Shown piece after piece: positions 23,373 through 35,425 of a DNA stretch of 64,000 nt. The position numbers and the translations under genes are program-made. Where the stretch lies: assembly GCA_021495925.1 (NCBI GenBank), contig JAKEKT010000017.1, positions 124,001-188,000 of the forward strand. The letters are read 5' to 3'. The notes under the pieces are model-generated. The model saw only the letters and a program-made list of their open reading frames with translations. It searched no databases and was not told the origin of the DNA. This DNA comes from Diplodia intermedia (lineage: Eukaryota > Ascomycota > Dothideomycetes > Botryosphaeriales > Botryosphaeriaceae). Within the stretch, counting starts at the first letter, position 1. Each line of letters begins with the position of its first letter.

Positions 23373-26300
23373 ATGGCATCTGCAGCTGTCGAGAGTGCCA
23401 TGAATCTCGCCGACCAGCAAAACATACATCCCTTCTTCGCGAAGCCACACGGTAGCTCTGGATCGCCCATGCTCTGCGCCACTGTCTAATCTCTGCAAGG
23501 TCCCCAAGCCACTGAAAATGCGAACGAGCCCGACTCAAACCCAACGGACGCCGCCCCGCAAGACGAGAACCAACCCAACGTAGCCGAAACAACCAAGAAG
23601 TCGCAACCAAAAGGGCGTCCACTGGCAACAAGGGGTCGCAAACCCAAAAGGAAGACGGACGAGAGTGATGCTGCGCCGAAGGTGAAGCAGGCCTCAATTG
23701 CCGCCTTTGCTGGCGTCAAAAAGGAAGGCGGAAATCTCGGGGGCGTGAGCGAGGCCACCTCACTTGACGAAGATCCTAATGTTGGTCGGCGAAAACGGCA
23801 AAGGACAAGTTCACCTGTGCTTGAAGAGGCTACGCACAATGCAGCGGGAGCCTGTCTCGAAACCATCAACGAAGTAGGCAAGGAAGCCGAGCAGAAGGAT
23901 CAGCCGTCATGGATCGAACAACTGGAAATCGAGGCCGAGAGGATACCGGAGACAGTGGAGGTCAAGGCCTCGAGCCCCAAGAGTTCCGGCGAACAGATGA
24001 AGTTCGTGGACTCAGAAGTCGTGCCCGGAACATCGCCAGCGCCAATGGCCAGCGTGATGGAGGATAGAAGGACGCCGGTGCCCCCGTCTTCGCCACCCGT
24101 GATGCACTCTTCTCCTGCACGATCTCAGAGGACCCCCAGGAAAGATGCCGCCAACGGTCCATCTTCTCCATCGAAGCCGTCGCCACCGAAGAAGATGTTG
24201 CGTATGAACGCAAATGGCCGCTTCAGCTCTCCCGTTCCCAAGGATTCAAAGGAGGAAGCCCCCAACACCGACAATCAAAGGAAAACACGTGGTCGAGCGA
24301 ACAAGAAAACTCCAAAACAGCTCATCGTCAAGATATCCTACATCAAAGACGACGAGCGGGTAGTGCAGATTGCTAATGACATCGATGAGATTCTTGCTGG
24401 CGTAAAGCGTGCACCTGAGCCGAAGACTCATGCTCCGCCAAAGGCCATTACACCTCCGAAGCTTTCGAAACCGACCGGACCCCCCAAGCCGACACATCCA
24501 TTTTTCACCGGAAAATCGCAACGCAAAGATGTGGGTGATGTGGAGCTCCAGCAGGCCGCTGTCACGAAATCTGCAACGGTGCCTGAAAAGATTCCTAGCA
24601 GACGTGAGACGGCCATTACTCCAGGAAAGCTACGAGCGCAAGCCCGTGCGGAGCATGAAAGCTCAGAGTCTCAAAGTTTCAGCATGTTTGGCGCTCCTAC
24701 CAAACCACGCAAAGCTTTAGGGGGTGCAGAAGCCCCTTGGCCTTGGCAAGGAGCTACTCGAGTCGGTGATGGGGAAATTCACGATATCGCTATGGAGCTC
24801 TCTTCGATCCCTTCGATTTCATCGCTGTTGGAGGAACGTAGAAAGCTCAAGGGGGTGGTGTACAAAGTTCCAGATGCTGAAGCTATATTACCACTCGCTG
24901 CGCATGAACCACACATAAGCACCAATTTGCAAGAGGACCCAGATGCCACTCGCCACAACGTAGTGCGGTTTCCGCAGCGTCTACTCACCACTGGCCCGGA
25001 AATTCAACGAAGAATCCATCCAGAGATTCTTTCCTTTCAGCAGCATACTTTCGGCTCCGGTGTTGAGTTAAGGGACCAGTCCACGTTGGAAGGAAAGCAA
25101 ATTCACCCAGCACTGGTCGATCTGTTTGAGAGCATACCCAATGAGCTCACTCCTTTTGACAAAGGACATTGCGAAACTTTGTCTTGGGCCCAGAAGTACG
25201 CGCCGAAACACTCTTCTAAAGTTTTGAGTTCTTCCAGAGAAGTCTCTATGCTTTGCAAGTGGCTTGGGGCGCTCAACGTCAACTCTGTCGGAGGAGCTTT
25301 CAGGGACCAGGGCACAAAATCCAAGAAGGGCGCCGCAACAAAACCAACAAAGAAAAAGAGAAAGAAGGATGATCTTGATGATTTTATCGTTGACGACGAG
25401 GATGACCTGGGCGACTTGGATGAGCTCACAGACCCTGATGACATCTCAAGCCCTGACGCGAATCACGCCGTTAGGAAGTCAATGATCCGATTCGGTGGCG
25501 ATGTATCCACCCTTGGCAGTGGAAAGAAAATACACAACCTACTACTCCTCAGCGGTCCTCATGGATCTGGAAAGACGGCCGCCGTCTATGCTGTTGCTAA
25601 AGAGTTGGGGTTTGAAGTGTTCGAGATCAACCCTGGAAGTCGCCGCAGTGGCAAGGACGTCTTGGAGAAGATAGGCGACATGACAGAGAATCACCTCGTC
25701 CAACGGCGTACCCAGGAGCAGCCTGACACAGCAACGGTTGATTCAGATGCTGAACGTCTAACTGACGCCGTCCAGAAAGACATCGAGAGCGGCCGACAAA
25801 AAAGTATGAGTTCCTTCTTCAAGCCCGTAGTAGCTCAGACACAGGCGAAGCCCAAGACGTCGCCAAAGAAAAAACCTACAGCCCAGGCTACACTAGAGAA
25901 GGCGCAACCGTCACTCGTCAAGCCAAGGCGAAATCAGAAGCAGTCACTTATTCTCCTGGAAGAGATCGACGTTCTCTTCGAAGATGATAAGAACTTTTGG
26001 CAAACAGTCGAACATCTTGCATTGCATTCGAAGAGACCGGTCATAATGACATGCACGGACGAGAACCTGCGTGGCATATCTGAAGATACCCTGCACGGCA
26101 TCCTGCGCATGTCCCCAGCTCCGACAGACCTGGCTACCGACTACTTGCTTCTACTTGCAGCGAGGGAAGGTCATCTACTCTCCCGGCAAACCATCTCAAG
26201 CCTATATGAGAGTAAGGGCTGTGATCTGAGGGCGACTATTATGGAGCTCGACTTCTGGTGCCAGATGGCTGTAGGTGACCGGAAAGGTGGTCTGGAATGG

Positions 26301-27475
26301 ATGTACCAGCGATGGCCCCCCGGACAGGACGTTGACGAACACGGTGAAATTCTGCGTGTGGCCAGCAAGGACACCTATCAAATGGGCATGGGCTGGATTG
26401 AGCGTGACGTGCTCCTTGACGAGGACCACATCGGATTCGACAGGGAGTACGAGCTCATGCTCGAGATGGTGGAATCCTGGAACATCGAGCCTGAGCATTT
26501 CAGCTCTGTTGCTATTCCGGATCATCCCATGGGCATTGAACAACCCCACCAGGAAGCGAACCTCAAGGCTCTGCAAGACATGGACCGCTTGATTGATCTT
26601 TCAAGTGCAGTGGATGTCTATTGCAGAGTCGATGTCCCTACACGCCAAAAGGTATGTGTGTCGAAATGAGCCGATAAAGCGCAAGGTTAACAGCGTAGCA
26701 GACCGCAATGGACCCCACTCAGCCGTTGCTCACAGACAAGGCTCGCACAAATTACATCAACGGCTACCACTTCCTCCAAGCCGACACGATGGCCGACGTC
26801 ACCAACTTCGACACGCGCTTAGCCGTGAGTTCTCATCTGGCCGCCCGACGCTACATCCTCGCCTCCTCCGCCCTACCCCTGGCGAGCCCCACCGCCCTCG
26901 GCGAACGCAGCATCGACGAAACCATCCTCAACCACATCGCATCCGACCACCACCAACCCCAGCCGCTCACACGCGAGGACTTCTACGTCTTCGACCCCCT
27001 CGCCGACACCCCCTCGGCGGCCCTCACCGGTGGTGGTGGCGGCAGCAGCACAACCACCGGCGCCGGCCCCTTCATGCCCGCCTCCTCGATCGACCGCACC
27101 TTCCGCCTGCTCGCCGAGGACCTCGCGCCGTACGTCCGCAGCATCGCCGCGCACGACCTCCGGCTCGAGGCGGAGCGCGTGCGCGTCAGCAACCTGTTGA
27201 GCGCGGGTGGCGGCGGGAAGCCGGCGAAGAGGCTGCGCACCACGCGGGCGGCGCGCAGCGCGTTGGAGGGCGGGCGCAGGGAGAACACGAGGAGGGAGCG
27301 GTGGTTCGACAAGTCGTTGAATCTGGTGGCGGTGTTGAAGACGGCGGGGAGGGAGTGGGCGGGGTTGGGGACGGTGGGGGCGGCGGAGAGGGATGGGACG
27401 GAGACGGGGAGCGTGAGGAGTAGTAGGGGTGGGGATGGTAATGGTGGTGGGAGTGATGTGGAGATGGCGCCGTGA
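23373..27475 (+). CDS. ELG1: Elg1/ATAD5-type RFC-like ATPase, PCNA unloader
   Basis: Exons 23373-23451, 23500-26651 and 26702-27475, 1334 residues. The long basic, disordered N-terminus holds a PIP-box match (QQNIHPFF, residues 15-22). The AAA+ core has Walker A SGPHGSGKTA (about 711-720), then FEINPGSRRSGKDV, and a Walker B-like LILLEEIDVLFEDD (about 842-855). A second PIP-type motif, QKSMSSFF (about 792-799), sits in the insertion between the Walker motifs. The C-terminus is helical and Arg-rich. Elg1 forms an alternative clamp loader with Rfc2-5 that unloads PCNA from chromatin after replication and limits genome instability and telomere length. Intron 23452-23499 is inferred from frame. 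The last intron has tandem acceptors TAGCAG (26696-26701), so one Gln may be included or skipped. Confidence 0.93.
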
Positions 27476-30400
27476 GTGAGAGAGGGATGGAATTGGGGAG
27501 GGGGGTAGAAAGGAATAGGTGGTAGAGCGAGCGGTAAGAACGGAATCGGGGAAGAAAAGTTGAAGTGAGCATATACATGGTGGCATGGGTTGTGGAGTTT
27601 GTCTCCGATTACTTGGAGCCGGGTGTGCTCTTTCTTGCATTTGATCTTAGCAACTAGGCTTAGGTGGCAGCGGTCTTCTTGCTGGCCTTGTTCTTTTTTT
27701 CTTTCCTTTTTTTTTCCTATACGAGACGAGGTTGCAGGGGGAGTTAGACTGATACATAGGCACACGGAAAACAATCTCGAATTGCGCGGAGAGAGAAAAC
27801 CAGATCCTTACACATGCATGACGACGGGGGGAACGAAGTCTACAATATCGCGCGGCAATCGTCACTCACCACGCCATGGCCCCCGACCTCGGGGCGCAAG
27901 ATTTGAAACGTGCGTCGTGCCTCGCGACGGGGGGAGAGGGTTGGACGACGTGTCGTTCGAAGGTATGATCAGTTAGTAGTGCCGGGACGGGGGACGGATA
28001 CAGAGTGTGTGGCTGATGACCGAAGTGTGGGGAATCAATCGGGTGTCTCGTCTCGAGGCACACCACCACCACCACCACCCGCCGGCGCCACTGTGCCACG
28101 CCACGCCACGCCATGCATGTCATGCAGGCTTGCCGCCGTCCGTCCGTCGCGGTTTCCGTTGGTTGATCATTGCGCGGGGCGGGAGGCCCGGGTTTGAACG
28201 ACCGCATGAGGAATGGTGGTGACGAAGCTTGGCTGGGTAGCGCGTTAATTTGTCGCACGGTCTGTTCCTGAGGATGATGCGTCTAGGCGCGGGGGGGAGT
28301 TTGCCGTGGGTGGAGTCCCGCGCGTTCGGGGTTGCTGGATCTGGTTTCCCGGACGGCTCTTTTCTTTATAGCCGGAGCTGATGGGGGATAGCGATCTCCG
28401 CGAGCTGAGGGGGTGGTGGCCGAAGTCTCTGGGGTGATCAGAGGTGTGATCGGTTTGTGGCATGCTTTAGGTGGGTGGGTTCCCGGAGCGGTCCACGCTG
28501 CCGTCCTCTCTTGCATCTGGCTACTTTCTGTTGGAGGATCGGGACTGGATCACGATGTGGGGTCGGTCGATGAACATGGCGCGAGTCGATTCTGGTACAG
28601 TCCAGGCGCAGACAGTGCCCGGCAGGAGCGCTTTACGACCATAATCAACACTGAGAACGCACGAGCGAGATCCTTTCCTTGGCCATTATACCCGTCTGAC
28701 CAAGCGGTCAAGGCCCCAGGCTCTCGGCATTCCTAGCTTTAATCCGTTGTAGTGTATCGCAGTCTGAGCGCATTTCCTGTGCCGTCCTCATCTTGGCTCG
28801 TCCCATCGGCCCTAAGAGCACCGTTTCCCCAGTAAACAATACTCTATGCAGGCATACGCCGAGCCCTACATGCTCCCACCTTGTCTGCGCGATGTGTCCT
28901 CCGTCCGTTTCGATTGGCTGAAGGGAACTCGCGATTCGTGAAGACGGAACGAGTGGTGAGGCATTTGGCATCCGCACGCCAAGTAGGTCGTCTGTGATGA
29001 TCAACGGCGCTGTAGCTGTTGGGTGAATGGCTAATGTGGTACGAAAATGTAGGGAGAGCCCCGAGGATCGATGTTGTAGCGTGCACCGTAACGGCTGCCT
29101 AGCAAGAAGCGCGAAACTTGATGGTTGCTGGATGCTCGGTGAGAGACGCGCGGAAATATCCACTGATAATGCAAACTTTGTGATGAGAGTCGGCACACCG
29201 CGCTTTCGTGCTCCCTGATACTCGCCAAGGTGAAGATGGCCTATTGTCCGAGTGGCGGGTCTCGACTCGTCAGCGAGGGGGCTGTCCTGCCTGTGCACGT
29301 TGTTGTAGACAGGATAGCAGGAAGTATGGGTCGGTGGTTACGGTGTCCAGGAGAGCGCCCGATTGTACGTCAAGCAGCCCTCGATAAGCTGTTCCTCTTG
29401 TCCGAGTCGGATTTAGTCCTGGAGATATACAGGGCATCGAAGCGCGGAGACCGGGCCCACCAGCTGTGATCTTCCCCGGTTCAGATGCCCTCGTGGCTTC
29501 TTTAGTCACTGTCGATCCTTAACGCCGTCCGAGCGTGTCGGCCCTCCCGCATTCCTAAACCAATGCGGAGTATGTTTTACACTCGTTTGTTCACCAGCAC
29601 GATGTGGCCTACTTACTTGACCGTTTCACAGACCTCAAAGAGTTCAAGACCGTCTTTTGCTTTGACTTTCCTTAGCGCTTCCCATCACAGCTCGGCACGC
29701 GATGCTCCACAATCCATGACAAAATGTGGAGCGGACTTCCTTGCTGTGGAGGAAAGCACAGACCATCAGCCGTGCAATGCAACATCACGGCTTTCTCTTG
29801 TCCAGTGGCATCTCAGAATAATGGCCTGATTTTCGGAAACTTTTCCCATCTTCGTACAACTTCGGATCCTTCGCACTCGCAATTGCGTCTCTCGGGACGA
29901 ATCATCCTCTGATGGTAATCGCATCAATGTTCCCCTCGACAGAGAAAAAACCAGCAGCACGGTGTCTTGGGCGTTGCGCATAATGTCCGAGTCTTCTGCG
30001 CGCGAGTCTCAACGAGCAGGGTCATGTGATGGACCGGGCGAAAGGGTGGCGTTGATAGTCAGGCTCGGTTGGGCGTATACTTGCTAGTCAGTTTCATGCT
30101 TACCGCTGCCCGTGATCCTTGGTGCGTGATCCGATGATATTTCCGATGCCACCAGGGGTCCACCGCGCCCTCAATCTTCATTCTCTTCGTGAAGCAGTCA
30201 GGGCCAGACGGCACTGCTCTCTCTGACGAAAGTCTTCTTCACGGCCAAGGTTCTGCTATTTCGGCGCGACGGGCCGGGGACCTCGGCGGTTGTGGCAGCA
30301 AGGACTTGGGGACTATGCACCAATCCATGCCCGCACCCTCCATGGCAGGCAGCCAGGGGCACGAGGGCCCAGCAAAGCAGGGCATCACGTTCGATGCGAA

Positions 30401-30656
30401 GGGGAGGGCGAGCCACGTCTTGCCTTTTCGAGCAGGTTGATCGGCGCCCACGACCGGTGGCACGAAGGGGTGAAAGCGGCAACCAGGGGGTAAAGATATA
30501 TCGCATTCGCATGCTGATTCATGAGGCTCGTGACGCTCTCGTCTATCGTGTTTGTCAAAGCTTCGTCGACGTAACATCCTTCCACTCTTCCATCTCCCTC
30601 TCGTCCAAGTGTTCCTTCTCTTTCTCTTCCCTTCCTTCACCGAAAAGAGTCGGGCC
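27476..30656. other. Long intergenic region without supported gene
   Basis: 3.2 kb between Elg1 and the SDR gene, which converge. It has a poly-T run near 27697-27716 and a CAC/CCA repeat near 28062-28080. Open frames up to about 196 codons lack domains, start context or intron logic, and I would not call them genes. Confidence 0.5.
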
Positions 30657-31601
30657 CTACCACGCGCCCACGATGCCCGCAATCGGGATGTCGATGCCCG
30701 TGGTATAGCTCGCGACATCGCTCATCAAATACACATACGCGCCGCCCAGCTCCTGCGGGTTCGCCAGCCGCGGCATGCCGCCGTAATTCCTCATCTTCTC
30801 GGGCCAATCGGGGCTGCTCTCGACGTAGTAGGTCATGGCGGTGCGCACGAAGCCGGGCGAGACCGAGTTGACGCGGATGCCGTGCCTGGCCCACTCCATG
30901 GCCAGCGTGTGCGTCATGTTGCGCACCGCCGCCTTGGTCGCGCCGTAGGGCGCGCTCGGCGCCGCGCGGTTCGGCCGGTACGACGTCATGCTCGCGGTGA
31001 AGACGATGGCCCCCCGGACGCCGAGCCGCACGAAGCGGCGCGCCGCCGCCTGCGCGCACGACAAGGCCCCGAAGACGTTGAGCGTGAAGAGCTGCTCCAC
31101 CTGCGCCCGGCTGAAGTCGAGCGCCGGCTGGTGCTTGGTCATGCCCGCGTTGGCCACGAACCCGGCGAAGGCGGGGCCCGCGGCGGCTTCGATGGCGTCC
31201 AGCGCCGCCTCGATGCTGGCTTCGTCGGTGACGTCCGTGTGGATGTGCAAGAGGCGGTGCGGGTGCCGCTTCTGCAGCGCGTGGAAGTCGTCGCCCGGCT
31301 CGAGCACGTCGAGCGAGTAGACGGCCTTGGCAGAGTTGGCGAGGCATACTTCAGCGATGCCGAGTCCGATGCCGCGGTTTGCCTGGGCGGTTGAGGTCAG
31401 TGGTTGGTTCAAGACATGATATTGTGAAAAGTACAGTGAGTGGCAACGGCGAAGAAGTGGAGAGCAGCTTACACCGGTGATAGCAATGACTTTGTCCTTC
31501 AGCGTAACCTGCCAATTCATATTTGCAGGTGGTTCAGTGCTGAGGTAAGCGGGCATGGCATTGCCCTCGCCCTGTAGAATCTCGTCACCAACGGAGCCCA
31601 T
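30657..31601 (-). CDS. Short-chain dehydrogenase/reductase (polyol/ketose reductase-like)
   Basis: Exons 31601-31473 and 31382-30657, 284 residues. The 90-bp intron 31472-31383 keeps frame, so it could be misread as coding; removing it restores the Rossmann motif ITGANRGIGLG. Other SDR landmarks are DVTDEASIEAALDAIE, VANAGMTKH (NAG), the catalytic Ser in FTASMTSY, the YxxxK pair YGATKAA, and NSVSPGFVRTAM. The C-terminus GIDIPIAG is typical of the family. It resembles fungal NADP-dependent mannitol dehydrogenases and sorbose/L-xylulose reductases; substrate cannot be settled from sequence. It is divergent from the MFS permease gene and near dihydroxyacetone kinase, which fits sugar or polyol metabolism. 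Confidence 0.9.
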   Translation of the reverse strand: MGSVGDEILQGEGNAMPAYLSTEPPANMNWQVTLKDKVIAITGVSCSPLLRRCHSLYFSQYHVLNQPLTSTAQANRGIGLGIAEVCLANSAKAVYSLDVLEPGDDFHALQKRHPHRLLHIHTDVTDEASIEAALDAIEAAAGPAFAGFVANAGMTKHQPALDFSRAQVEQLFTLNVFGALSCAQAAARRFVRLGVRGAIVFTASMTSYRPNRAAPSAPYGATKAAVRNMTHTLAMEWARHGIRVNSVSPGFVRTAMTYYVESSPDWPEKMRNYGGMPRLANPQELGGAYVYLMSDVASYTTGIDIPIAGIVGAW

Positions 31602-32834
31602 GATGGTGGTGGGAGAGTATCAACGGCGTGGGAAATCAAAGGCCAGGGGGGTTGGTTCAAGGTACGAAGAAGGCGTGAGGGAACCAACGGCAGTGAACAA
31701 GCAAAAGGAGATGATGAAGCAAGAAGCGGATGGTGCGGCATGAGCCTTCTTATCCCCATGGTGATGGACGGGACGCCGCATCGGTCGAGTCCTTGCTGTC
31801 CCCGACGCGGTCCACCACGAGCACTTGCACCAAATGACGGCTGCATGTTTGAGGACGGCACGACGCGGTCGAGGTCCAAGTGTGGATTGTGGGGGATGGA
31901 CGGGCCCCACTGACGCCTGGCGCGGAGAAGGCCTCGGCACGAGGCAAATGCCTCGTCTCGGGTCACGCTCCGGCTGCATATCGCCGGGTAGGTGGTAGAA
32001 CCCCCGCATCACTGGCCGGCCTAGTATCGCCCTTTCGCTCTTCGCAATACCCCGGTATCTACCAATGCCTGAACAGTCGCGCCGGAGCATCTTTTCCCCA
32101 AAAGGCTCTTCCCAAGCCTGCTGCCGGAGCGGATATCTCCCTCGGCCCAGGAACACCCAGCTAAGCTCCAATCACTTCTTCCGTAAAGCTTCTGTTTGAC
32201 GCCACAGCCGTTGATATTAAGACCTCGAGACGGAGTACCCGCGATCAGGTGAGCGAGGGAACGCCGGTCGCCAGATTCACTGGCTCCCCCACAAAACGAG
32301 CGATCCGCCTCCGGGGAAGTGCGGGGAAGCGCTCGACGCAGACGGCATTTTCACTACCATCAACACCTCGGTGATGATACCTCAGCCTGCCAATGTTGAC
32401 CATGCTTGTGAAAGCTGCCATCCCGTGCCGCAGCTGACGTCTGCTGCAATGCCACGATTACAGAGCCGGTTAGCATCTCAAGCCATCGGTCACTCTCAAA
32501 CCACCGAGCTGAGCCCTGCAAGCAGGCGCGGCTCCCATGTTTACACCATGATCCGTGGTTGTTTCTGCCGTCTTGTTCTGCCGTCGGCAAGATCCATTGT
32601 TCTTCTTTCCCTGGAATCTTGACCGAATATAACGCCCCATCGCACATCCTTCCGCTGCGATGACCGCATAAACGAGGCTTTTAACCTTGCTGCATCTCTT
32701 ATCGCTTGGGCTGTATATCTTGTCATCTGCTCTCTTTCCTGCCGCCCATATATTGACGTTCCGCATCGCTTCTCATCATCTCCGTTGTCAATTGTCCCTG
32801 GCAGTCCTCCAGCGCATAGACGGTCACTGCCAGC
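31602..32834. promoter_or_regulatory. Divergent promoter region between SDR and MFS genes
   Basis: 1.23 kb between start codons at 31601 (-) and 32835 (+), no supported gene inside. Likely holds both promoters. No site can be named. Confidence 0.45.
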
Positions 32835-34527
32835 ATGGCGTTCCCCGACCCCCACAAGAGTGATGTTGAGCACATCGAAACCGTCGCCACCATGCCGTTT
32901 CCCGACAGCATGAAGTCTGAGTCCAACTATGACTTCTCCCCCGGGGAGGAAAGAAAGCTTGTTCGCAAGATCGACATGTTCCTCCTCCCAACAATCTGGC
33001 TCATGTACCTCCTATCCTACATGGATCGGACCAAGTAGGCTTCTTGTCGATACCCGATCCCGAAGAGTACTTCACTGACACGGTCTTCGCAAACAGCATC
33101 GGAAATGCCAAAATAGCCGGCATGATGGACGACCTGCGCCTCACCTCCAACGAGTATTCCGTTTCCCTCATAGTCTTCTTCGTGTCCTACGTCGTCTTCG
33201 AAGTCCCCTCCAACCTGATCCTCTCCCGCACACGACCCTCCATCTTCCTGCCCACCATCATGTTCCTATGGGGAGGCATCACCTGCTGCATGGCTGCGGT
33301 CCACAACTTCCGACAACTGGTGGCTTTACGCTTCGTGGTTGGCATCTTCGAGGCCGGCTTTGCCCCGGGCATCCTACTCATACTATCCTCGTGGTACAAG
33401 AAGAACGAGCAGTCGAAGCGGTTCGGCGTCTACATCTCAGCAGCCGTCCTATCCGGTGCGTTTGGCGGCATCCTCGCCGGGGCCATCACCGGGGGGCTGG
33501 ACGGCGCCCACGGCATCGCCGGCTGGAGATGGCTCTTCGTACGTTTTTCCTTGGTCCGCAAAAACTCTCCCCCCTCGAGCCCCCACTTACACGCAACTCC
33601 AGATCGTCGAGGGAGTGGCGACGTGCGGCTGGTCCGTCATCTCCGCCTTCCTCCTGCTCGACTTCCCCGCGACGAGCAGGAAGCTCTCGGCCCGCGAACG
33701 CGCCCTCGCCGTGCGCCGGCTGACGTCGGACAACGTGGCGGCGGAAACGGAAGACGAGGTCCACCTGGGTCCGCTGCGGGCCTTTCTCGAGTCCGTCCGA
33801 AACTGGCGCACCTGGCTCATGGTTGTCGGGTACATGGTACGCAGTCTCTCTTCCCCTCCCATGGCAACCATCCAAACAACCGGCTAACCAGTATCTCCCC
33901 CCTGCAACAACAGACCATCGTCGGCTCCTCCACGCTCTCCTACTTCTACCCAACCCTCGTCGCCGACCTCGGCTACACCTCGCACATGGCCCAATACATG
34001 GTCAGTTCCCTTCCCCCCCCACCAACCAAAAACACACAAAAGCCAACCCAACCCCCCCAAATCAACAGGTCGTACCCATCTACGCCACCTCCTTCCTCGC
34101 CGTCGTCCTCTCCGCCATCCTCCTCGACCGCCTCCCCACCCACCGCGGCGCCGCCATCGCGCTGTGGCTGCTCCTCTCGACGTGCTGCTCCATCGCCATC
34201 GCGTGCCTGCCGCAGCTCCTCACCGCGCGCTACGTGCTGCTCTGCCTCATGGCCGCGGGGCTGTGGTCCGCCAACGCGCTGGCGCTGTCGTACGCGTCGG
34301 CGGCGTTCGGCCGGGCGTCGAGGTCGCGAGAGGTGCGCGGCGTGTCGCTGGCGCTGGTCAACGCCCTCGGCAACCTGGCGCAGATATATGGCGCTTACTT
34401 GTTCCCCGCGGCGGGCGCTGGTGCTGATGCGGCGGCGCGCGGGCATGTGATGGGGTTTGCGGTCGTTAGTGGCATGTGTGGGGTCGGGGTTGTGGTGTAT
34501 GCGGGGGCGCAGGCGGTGGTGAGGTGA
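32835..34527 (+). CDS. MFS anion/allantoate permease-family transporter (Dal5-like)
   Basis: Five exons: 32835-33034, 33097-33538, 33603-33836, 33914-34000 and 34069-34527, 473 residues. The N-terminus is short and cytosolic, then EERKLVRKIDMFLLPTIWLM enters helix 1. YLLSYMDRTNIGNAKIAGM, spanning intron 1, is the signature of the anion:cation symporter (Dal5/Tna1) branch of MFS, as are EVPSNLILSRTRPSIFLPTI and GFAPGILLILSSWYKKNEQS. The last exon holds the C-terminal helices. All introns are 62-77 bp with GTACGT/GTCAGT-type donors. Family members import small acids such as allantoate, nicotinate, vitamins or sugar acids with protons. Substrate unknown. Convergent with dihydroxyacetone kinase. 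Confidence 0.9.
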
Positions 34528-35425
34528 GGTTTTGGGAGGGGACGGAAGCGGGGGGAGAGATCGGAGATCGGAAACGGCTGGGATGAATGGAATGTGGAAT
34601 GATGATGACGATGATGATGATTATGGAAAGCGATTATGGTGTTCTTCTTGTTCGCCGGTGGGGATTTAGTCAATTTCATTTTTCAATCAATGGTCTGGAG
34701 TAGTACCACGACAGTGCAGCGACGTGACGTCTACTTTAGCAGTTGTTTGCAATGTTTGCAGAAAGTGACCGATCAGGAACAAAAGGAGATAGAGCGGCTA
34801 GAAAAAAAGGAGGGGTGGCCTGAGGTGATGAGGGCGATAAAGGGGCGGAGAGAGAGGGGGTGATGCTGGCTCATGGTTCCAGGCTCCGGCTTTTCCGAGA
34901 AGAGGGGGTGTCACTGAAAGAATTTCATAACGCCGCGGCCTGCCAAACCAATAAAATCGGAGTGATAAGGCCCGTGTTGCTGCGGCTCTTTCCTGCGTTT
35001 CCAGTCAAAGATAGAACGCGGACTGTCTCATTCGCGTGCGGAAGGAGGCCCGAAGGACCGCCGCGCGGACGAGAAGTGCGACCTCGGGCCCGAAAGAGAT
35101 AACGCACGGCTGCAGGTGATCTGACTCGGAAATCGAATCTGATCTACGGGCCCCTCACTGAATCCACAGAGATCGTGTACAGTTCCCGGATCGAGCAAAT
35201 GCCCGGAGTCTGATTCGTGCAGTTTGGAGAGGGCGTACATACTTTGTTTACGTACACGGTTTGCTTGACTGCTTGTGTTATTCCCGAGGCCGTTATACCC
35301 TCACCAACAGCATTATCCCCGCCGTCGTGTCTTCCGCTTGTCGTTACCCGGTGAAGACAGCTCCGGGCTCGCAGTGCGCTGCTTCCGGAAACACAAGTCC
35401 TTCGCCGATGATAGCCGAAGCGGGC
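34528..35425. other. Spacer between convergent genes
   Basis: About 0.9 kb between the 3' ends of the MFS and DAK genes. A GATGATGATGAC-like tract lies near 34600. No gene is seen. Confidence 0.5.

Noticed and set aside
28700..28735. tRNA-like stretch GACCAAGCGGTCAAGGC
   Set aside because: Resembles a Leu/Ser tRNA D-arm, but no B box (GGTTCGANNCC) or acceptor stem pairs with it.
28708..29298. 196-codon minus-strand frame
   Set aside because: No domain, no convincing start context, composition like surrounding non-coding sequence.
30552..31394. 280-codon plus-strand frame opposite the SDR
   Set aside because: Antisense shadow of the SDR gene; Arg/Asp/His-rich product without domain.
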